Below, piece by piece: positions 1 through 3,509 of a stretch of 5,606 nt of DNA. The notes beneath the pieces are model-generated. The model was not told the origin of the DNA and searched no databases. It saw only the letters and a program-made list of their open reading frames with translations. The stretch covers positions 1 to 5,606 of the forward strand of contig JAJYNT010000337.1 of assembly GCA_021786215.1 (NCBI GenBank). Reading direction: 5' to 3'. The translations under genes and the position numbers were made by a program. This DNA comes from Chloroflexota bacterium (GTDB taxonomy: Bacteria > Chloroflexota > UBA6077). Every line of letters starts with the position of its first letter. Position 1 is the stretch's first letter.

Positions 1-486
1 TATCTGCCAGCCGAACATGCCGAGCAGCATGACGAGCGCCACCTCGTTGATCATCGGAGAGGCTATCAGGAAGGAGAATGTGACCCCCAGCGGTATACCC
101 GACTCCACGAAACCGAGGAACATCGGCACCGCCGAGCAGGAGCAGAAGGGAGTCACTATCCCCAGGGTAGCGGCCAGGACGTTGCCCACCCCCTCCCGCT
201 TGCCGCCCAGCAGCTTGCGGGTGCGCTCGGGGCTGAAGTAGGAGCGTAGTATCCCCACCAGAAAGACAACGCCCACAAGAAGCAAGAAAATCTTCGGCAC
301 GTCGAGCAGGAAGAAGTCCACCGCCGAACCGAGGCGGCTGGCAGGGTCGAGCCCGAGAGCGCGATAGCTCAGGTAATCTGACAGGCCAGGAAGGGCCAGG
401 TAGGCCAGGATCCAGACGATCGCGGCGATAGCCAGCCGCAAAGAGATGGGAATAGAGAGGTAAAAGGGGCGTCGGGTGGTTTCCAA
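1..486 (-). CDS. ArsP/DUF318-family permease, N-terminal 162 residues (cut by window edge)
   Basis: Integral membrane permease of the ArsP_1/DUF318 (YraQ-like) family. Characterised ArsP members export trivalent organoarsenicals, and others sit beside metal-responsive regulators; the substrate here is not known. The reading frame is open from 486 to the edge. Hydrophobic segments lie at about residues 10-33, 58-80, 102-127 and 133-160. The family signature is clear: TPFCSCSAVP at 112-121, with a Cys115/Cys117 pair, followed by a glycine/proline-rich stretch and SPMINEVAL at 143-151. Such cysteines are proposed to handle soft metal(loid)s. The start is TTG at 486: a TAA stop lies in frame just upstream, AGGAGG sits 10 bases before it, and no ATG follows before the first helix. 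Full-length relatives are about 300-350 residues, so roughly half is missing beyond the edge. It follows the ArsR gene by 31 bases on the same strand, so the two are probably co-transcribed and induced by the same ligand. Family is confident; substrate is inference. Confidence 0.88.
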   Translation of the reverse strand, partial: METTRRPFYLSIPISLRLAIAAIVWILAYLALPGLSDYLSYRALGLDPASRLGSAVDFFLLDVPKIFLLLVGVVFLVGILRSYFSPERTRKLLGGKREGVGNVLAATLGIVTPFCSCSAVPMFLGFVESGIPLGVTFSFLIASPMINEVALVMLLGMFGWQI

Positions 487-496
487 GGTAGATTAT

Positions 497-502
497 CCTC
501 CT
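497..502 (-). promoter_or_regulatory. Ribosome binding site of the permease gene
   Basis: AGGAGG on the minus strand, ten bases before a TTG codon. It lies in the 31-base gap after the ArsR stop codon. Together with the in-frame TAA between it and the gene, it fixes the unusual TTG start at 486. The spacing is slightly long. Confidence 0.7.
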
Positions 503-517
503 CTGTCGCTTTGGCTG

Positions 518-880
518 CTACCTGCCGGAGATTTCGCACTTGGGGCAGTTGCAGCCCGCGACGCTGATGTGGCCGTCAACAGAGCGCGTCGAACCGCCCG
601 CCAGGGCCCTCACCGTGTCGAGAAGCTCCAACACGCGGGGATCGGCGGCTCGGTAGAAGACTCGCTGCGCCACCCTCCGATCCCGGACCAGCCCGGCCTC
701 CTTGAGGGCCGCCAGATGCTGGGAGATGTAGGGCTGGGGCTTGTCGAAGAGGCTGGCCAGATGGCAGACGCACTCCTCGCCGACGGAAAGCACATCCAGC
801 AGCCGGATTCGGAACGGATGGGCCATCGCCCTCAGCATCTGGGCCTGCGTTTCCTCGAGAGCAAGTTCAGCATCTATCAT
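518..880 (-). CDS. arsR: ArsR/SmtB-family metalloid-responsive repressor
   Basis: Small winged-helix repressor of 120 residues, the usual length for ArsR/SmtB. These dimers bind operator DNA and release it when a metal(loid) binds cysteines. Residues 17-31 form the entry helix (RAMAHPFRIRLLDVL). The helix-turn-helix covers about 39-64, with recognition helix QPYISQHLAALKEAG (49-63), and the wing is RDRRVAQRVFYR (66-77). Two thiol clusters are visible: Cys37-Val-Cys39 at the start of the helix-turn-helix, which matches the CVC of classical As(III)/Sb(III)-sensing ArsR proteins, and a C-terminal CNCPKC (Cys110, 112, 115). An in-frame GTG at 886 would add two residues, but AGGAGG lies only two bases before it and eight before the ATG at 880, so 880 is preferred. 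It is the first gene of a two-gene operon with the permease and lies behind its own putative operator, so it is probably autoregulated. The inducer is inferred to be As(III)/Sb(III) or another soft metal. The symbol denotes the family. Confidence 0.92.
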   Translation of the reverse strand: MIDAELALEETQAQMLRAMAHPFRIRLLDVLSVGEECVCHLASLFDKPQPYISQHLAALKEAGLVRDRRVAQRVFYRAADPRVLELLDTVRALAGGSTRSVDGHISVAGCNCPKCEISGR

Positions 881-888
881 GATCACGG

Positions 889-894
889 CCTCCT
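889..894 (-). promoter_or_regulatory. Ribosome binding site of arsR
   Basis: AGGAGG on the minus strand, eight bases before ATG (880) but only two before GTG (886). It therefore decides in favour of the ATG start. Confidence 0.75.
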
Positions 895-947
895 ATATAT
901 GCGCTGCGGTGTATACTGTTCAAGTCGCATATATCCTATGCCGCATA
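895..947. promoter_or_regulatory. Putative ArsR operator: four alternating TATGCG/CGCATA half-sites
   Basis: A perfect 9-bp inverted repeat, ATATATGCG (895-903) and CGCATATAT (926-934), is separated by 22 bases. Next to it is a second, compact inverted repeat, TATGC-C-GCATA (937-947). Together they give four half-sites in alternating orientation: 898-903, 926-931, 937-942 and 942-947. They run from the arsR leader through the predicted transcript start and -10 into the spacer. ArsR-family dimers bind AT-rich inverted repeats over or near the -10, so this is the expected operator. Which pair is bound, or whether two dimers bind, cannot be told from the sequence. A GTATAC palindrome (911-916) lies close to the centre of the wide pair. 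Confidence 0.62.
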
Positions 948-961
948 CTCCGCGTTGTCAA
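933..961 (-). promoter_or_regulatory. Sigma-70-type promoter of the arsR-permease operon
   Basis: On the minus strand there is a perfect -35 TTGACA (961-956), a 17-base spacer, and a -10 TAGGAT (938-933, four of six consensus bases). Transcription would begin near 926, giving a leader of about 45 bases before the ATG at 880. The -10 and predicted start are overlapped by the TATGCG/CGCATA repeats, as expected for a repressor-controlled promoter. This is a prediction from consensus and position only. Confidence 0.68.
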
Positions 962-968
962 GGGGTGA

Positions 969-982
969 CCAAGCTTTCTTGG
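969..982. repeat. Short inverted repeat CCAAG-CTTT-CTTGG
   Basis: A perfect 5-bp stem with a 4-base loop lies seven bases upstream of the arsR -35 (minus strand). It has no following T-run, so it is not a convincing terminator. It could be a protein site or chance. Confidence 0.35.
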
Positions 983-1198
983 GGCGCAACCCGAGAGGTC
1001 TGGGTAACCACCCGCCCGCTGCTCGCCCACCCTCGGCATACGTGGCAGGGCAGATTCGTGCGCGTGGCCCCGGCCTCCACCGGGCACGCCGGTACAGACG
1101 GGTGAGTGTCTTTGCCGGCATCCCACCTCGACACGCCGACATCATGGTCTTGCCCACCTTCCGCCCACGCATTTGCCCAATGGACGGGGAAGCCACAC

Positions 1199-1210
1199 CA
1201 GGCTAGCCTG
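1199..1210. repeat. Perfect 12-bp palindrome CAGGCTAGCCTG
   Basis: It lies 94 bases before the TTG start of the iron-sulfur gene and eight bases before a -10-like TGTAAT (1218-1223). That would place it in the promoter spacer if the hexamer is real. A regulator site is possible, but the sequence does not match an operator I recognise. Confidence 0.35.
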
Positions 1211-1263
1211 AGGTCGGTGTAATGAACCCCACATCCCGGGTGGCCCACAGGGCTCGCCGCGCT

Positions 1264-1277
1264 GTGGTGCGCACCAC
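1264..1277. repeat. Perfect 14-bp palindrome GTGGTGCGCACCAC
   Basis: It lies 13 bases upstream of the ribosome binding site of the first operon gene. As DNA it could be an operator. As RNA it would form a GC-rich hairpin with almost no loop, so a protein-binding site is the more natural reading. Its sequence differs from the palindrome at 1199-1210. Confidence 0.42.
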
Positions 1278-1290
1278 CATCATCCAGATA

Positions 1291-1297
1291 AAGGAGG
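1291..1297 (+). promoter_or_regulatory. Ribosome binding site deciding the TTG start at 1304
   Basis: AAGGAGG lies six bases before TTG (1304) and fifteen before the in-frame ATG (1313). The spacing favours TTG, which adds only Met-Arg-Pro to the N-terminus ahead of the Tat motif. Confidence 0.72.
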
Positions 1298-1303
1298 CTA
1301 CGG

Positions 1304-2227
1304 TTGCGTCCTATGAAGGAGAAGTCTCCAACCACTGAGCAGGCTGGCGAACAGTTGGACCGCCGAGGATTTCTGACCAAGCTGGCCGCGATCGGCGCGG
1401 GAGGTCTGGTGCTGGCGGAGCTGGGCAATGCCATGGCCAGCGGGCGGGTCCTAGCCGCCGGGGCACCGACCACGAGTGACGTGCCCATCGCCGCGGTGCC
1501 CGCGCTGCCGCCCCCGGTAACAGGCGAGGACGTCATCGTCCGCATGACGGAAGATCTTCAGCGGGCCCTGAAAAAGCCGGCCGAGCAGCGGCGCTGGGGG
1601 ATGGTCATCGACCTGCGCCGCTGCGTGGGCTGCCAATCCTGCACCGTGGCCTGCGTCGCGGAGAACAAGCTGCCGCCGGGGGTGGTGTACCGGGTGGTGC
1701 TCCAGCAGGATACCGGCTCCTATCCCAACGTGGGCCGGACCTTCACCCCCCGCCCGTGCATGCAGTGCGACAACCCGCCCTGCGTGCCCGTCTGCCCCGT
1801 GGGAGCCACGTACAAGCGACCGGATGGGATCGTGCAGATCGATTACGACGCCTGCATCGGTTGCCGCTACTGCATCACCGCCTGTCCGTATAGCGCCCGG
1901 ACCTTCGACTTCGGGGAATACTACGGCGATGCCGCCGGCTCACCGCCCCTCCAGTTCGAGACGCTCCCTTCTCTCGACTACGGCCAGGTCTGGAACCGCA
2001 CACGCGACACCTCTCCGTCGGGCAACGCCCGCAAGTGCACCTTCTGCATTCACCGGGTGGAGCAGGGTTTGCTTCCGGCCTGCGTGCTCTCATGCATGGG
2101 CCGGGCTACCCATTTTGGCGACCTTAACGACCACGAGTCCCTGGTGAGCGAACTGATAGGTCACGAGAATGTAACCCGCCTCAAAGAGGAGCTGGGCACC
2201 GATCCCAAGGTCTATTACATCCTGTAA
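1304..2227 (+). CDS. Tat-exported four-cluster [4Fe-4S] ferredoxin subunit (B subunit of a molybdoenzyme complex)
   Basis: Electron-transfer subunit of the DmsB/PsrB/TtrB type, passing electrons between the membrane quinone subunit and the molybdenum subunit. The 307-residue protein begins with a twin-arginine signal: D19-R-R-G-F-L-T-K26, then a hydrophobic stretch to about 45 with possible cleavage near AMA-S. A proline/alanine-rich linker follows to about 95. The ferredoxin body has exactly sixteen cysteines in four groups: 107/110/113/117 ([11 protein letters not shown]), 152/155/160/164 ([13 protein letters not shown]), 184/187/190/194 ([11 protein letters not shown]) and 245/248/260/264 (CTFC...CVLSC). 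This is the complete set for four cubane clusters. About 50 residues lie between the third and fourth groups, which is usual in this family. The TTG start is chosen for ribosome binding site spacing; ATG at 1313 is the alternative. The stop codon overlaps the ribosome binding site of the next gene, so translation is probably coupled. A Tat signal on the B subunit itself, with the order B-C-A, recalls ttrBCA, but this does not prove tetrathionate as substrate. Confidence 0.93.
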   Translation: MRPMKEKSPTTEQAGEQLDRRGFLTKLAAIGAGGLVLAELGNAMASGRVLAAGAPTTSDVPIAAVPALPPPVTGEDVIVRMTEDLQRALKKPAEQRRWGMVIDLRRCVGCQSCTVACVAENKLPPGVVYRVVLQQDTGSYPNVGRTFTPRPCMQCDNPPCVPVCPVGATYKRPDGIVQIDYDACIGCRYCITACPYSARTFDFGEYYGDAAGSPPLQFETLPSLDYGQVWNRTRDTSPSGNARKCTFCIHRVEQGLLPACVLSCMGRATHFGDLNDHESLVSELIGHENVTRLKEELGTDPKVYYIL

Positions 2228-2233
2228 AGGAGG
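2226..2233 (+). promoter_or_regulatory. Ribosome binding site of the membrane subunit, overlapping the upstream stop
   Basis: AAAGGAGG begins inside the TAA stop codon of the ferredoxin gene and lies five bases before ATG 2239. This implies translational coupling of the B and C subunits. Confidence 0.75.
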
Positions 2234-2238
2234 CAGCC

Positions 2239-3507
2239 ATGAGCAAGATATGGAAAGGACTCGCCGCTCTGATCTGGGCGGTCCTCTTTGTGATCGGCGC
2301 CTGGGGCGTGGTGCTCCGCTTCGACATGGGGCATCGGCTGGCCGGCTACACCAGCTACGTTCCCTGGGGCCTATGGGTGGCCGCGTACATCTACTTTATC
2401 GGCCTCTCGGCAGGGGCCTTCCTGCTCTCCACACTGGTCTACGTGTTTGGCGTCAAGCGCCTGGAGCGAGTTGGCCGCTTTTCGCTCTTCCTGGCCCTGG
2501 TGACACTCTTCATGGCGCTGCTCACCATCTGGTTTGATCTCGGCCACATGTGGCGCTTCGTGGAGGTGTACGCGCGTCCCCAGTTCCACTCCATGATGGC
2601 CTGGATGGTGTGGCTCTACACCGCCTACTTCCTCCTTCTCATCTTCGAGACCTACTTCGCCGTGCGACGGCACCTGCCAGCCTGGTCGAGGTTTCCCGGT
2701 GTGCGCGGGGCGGTGGCCGTGGTGCTGACATTGGGCCGCCAGAAGCCGTTGAGTGAGGCCGAGGTCGCCCGAGACAACCGGATCGTGAAGTGGTTAGGTG
2801 GCATCGGTGTGCCCCTCGCCATCGCCTTCCACGGAGGGGTGGGCGCCCTTTTCGGCACGGTGTTGGCGCGAGAGCTCTGGCACAGCTCCCTCTACCCCAT
2901 CATGTTCCTGACGGGGGCCCTCCTTTCGGGCGGCGCCTTGCTCACGGGCCTGGTGGCCTTCTTCTGGAGCGAGAGGGACGCCGGCTGGAGGGACGCCGTC
3001 ACCCTTCTCGGTCGCGTGGTCCTCGGCCTCTTGGCCTTCGACACCGTTCTGGAGTGGGCGGAGTATTCCATCCCCATGTGGTACGGGGTCGGCAGCGCTT
3101 ACCAGCAGCTGCTCAACGTCCTCTTCGGTCCCGAGTGGTGGGTATTCTGGCTGGTGCATATCGCGGTGGGCGTGGCAATACCCGCGGTCTTGCTCCTGGC
3201 CGCGCCGCGGAACCCCGTGGCCGTGGGACTCGCCGGCTGGGCCGTCGCGGTCTCGTTCCTGGCGGTGCGGCTCAACATGGTCATCCCGGCCCTGGTGCAA
3301 CCGGAACTTCAAGGGCTGCAGTGGAGCTACCACGACAGCCGGCTGGTCTTCAACTACATGCCCACCCTTTTCGAATGGCAGGTCCTTCTGTTCGTGGTCA
3401 CGTTGGGGGTGGGGCTGCTTTACCTGGGTAGCCTCGTGCTTCCCCTCGGGAACCGAACCGCCGCGGTGAGGTACGCCGCGCTCCAGTCGACGAGCAAGGA
3501 GGTGTAG
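2239..3507 (+). CDS. nrfD: NrfD/PsrC/HybB-family membrane quinone-interacting subunit
   Basis: Integral membrane C subunit (422 residues) that anchors the complex and exchanges electrons with the menaquinone/quinone pool. NrfD proteins carry no haem. Hydrophobic segments fall at about 8-27, 43-70, 81-98, 118-140, 187-209, 218-242, 255-272, 300-321, 328-350 and 380-401. That is ten helices, more than the eight of the small PsrC of Thermus (about 250 residues) and closer to the HybB/ActC/DsrP branch. Family-like features include YVPWGLWVAAY (40-50) before helix two, the FDLGH stretch (99-103), and polar or charged residues in or near the membrane, such as Glu137, His198, Glu272 and Glu275. These are candidates for quinone binding or proton transfer, by inference. 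The long hydrophilic loop at about 141-185, rich in Arg/Lys, is probably cytoplasmic under the positive-inside rule. It starts 11 bases after the ferredoxin stop and ends two bases before the catalytic subunit. The symbol is a family label; this is not shown to be part of nitrite reduction. Confidence 0.92.
   Translation: MSKIWKGLAALIWAVLFVIGAWGVVLRFDMGHRLAGYTSYVPWGLWVAAYIYFIGLSAGAFLLSTLVYVFGVKRLERVGRFSLFLALVTLFMALLTIWFDLGHMWRFVEVYARPQFHSMMAWMVWLYTAYFLLLIFETYFAVRRHLPAWSRFPGVRGAVAVVLTLGRQKPLSEAEVARDNRIVKWLGGIGVPLAIAFHGGVGALFGTVLARELWHSSLYPIMFLTGALLSGGALLTGLVAFFWSERDAGWRDAVTLLGRVVLGLLAFDTVLEWAEYSIPMWYGVGSAYQQLLNVLFGPEWWVFWLVHIAVGVAIPAVLLLAAPRNPVAVGLAGWAVAVSFLAVRLNMVIPALVQPELQGLQWSYHDSRLVFNYMPTLFEWQVLLFVVTLGVGLLYLGSLVLPLGNRTAAVRYAALQSTSKEV
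3496..3503 (+). promoter_or_regulatory. Ribosome binding site of the catalytic subunit, inside the end of the membrane gene
   Basis: AAGGAGGT lies within the last codons of the NrfD gene, six bases before ATG 3510. With only two bases between stop and start, the two genes are very likely translationally coupled. Confidence 0.78.
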
Positions 3508-3509
3508 GG

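Larger units (their letters stand above)
962..1290. other. Intergenic region without a supportable gene
   Basis: This stretch separates the arsR promoter from the ribosome binding site of the plus-strand operon. Several frames are open only because of the high GC content. Their translations show no recognisable domain, no convincing ribosome binding site, and low-complexity Arg/Gly/Pro-rich composition. I see no tRNA and no riboswitch I can recognise, and I looked specifically for Moco- and cobalamin-type elements. Visible structure: a small hairpin (969-982), a direct repeat TTGCCCA (1150-1156 and 1173-1179), and palindromes at 1199-1210 and 1264-1277. It should contain the promoter of the molybdoenzyme operon, but no good -35/-10 pair stands out. 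The best -10-like hexamer, TGTAAT (1218-1223), lacks a matching -35, which would fit activator-dependent control. Confidence 0.6.

Noticed and set aside
912..917. TATACT as a plus-strand -10 for the molybdoenzyme operon
   Set aside because: There is no -35 at the right distance (the position holds the arsR ribosome binding site complement), and it lies almost 400 bases from the gene.
969..982. Hairpin CCAAG-CTTT-CTTGG as a transcription terminator
   Set aside because: The stem is only 5 bp, there is no U-tract on either strand, and no gene ends beside it.
476..1105. 209-residue plus-strand frame opposite arsR
   Set aside because: Antisense to a clear ArsR gene and its promoter; the translation has no family features.
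1085..1260. Possible Moco or cobalamin riboswitch in the operon leader
   Set aside because: Some short stems and a GGGGAAGCCAC stretch drew attention, but the conserved core sequences of these riboswitches as I know them are not present.
958..1545. 195-residue minus-strand frame across the intergenic region, containing a Cys-x-x-Cys-like stretch (PCHVC)
   Set aside because: It overlaps the start of the Tat ferredoxin gene, has no recognisable domain or complete haem CxxCH motif, and its composition is that of a shadow frame.
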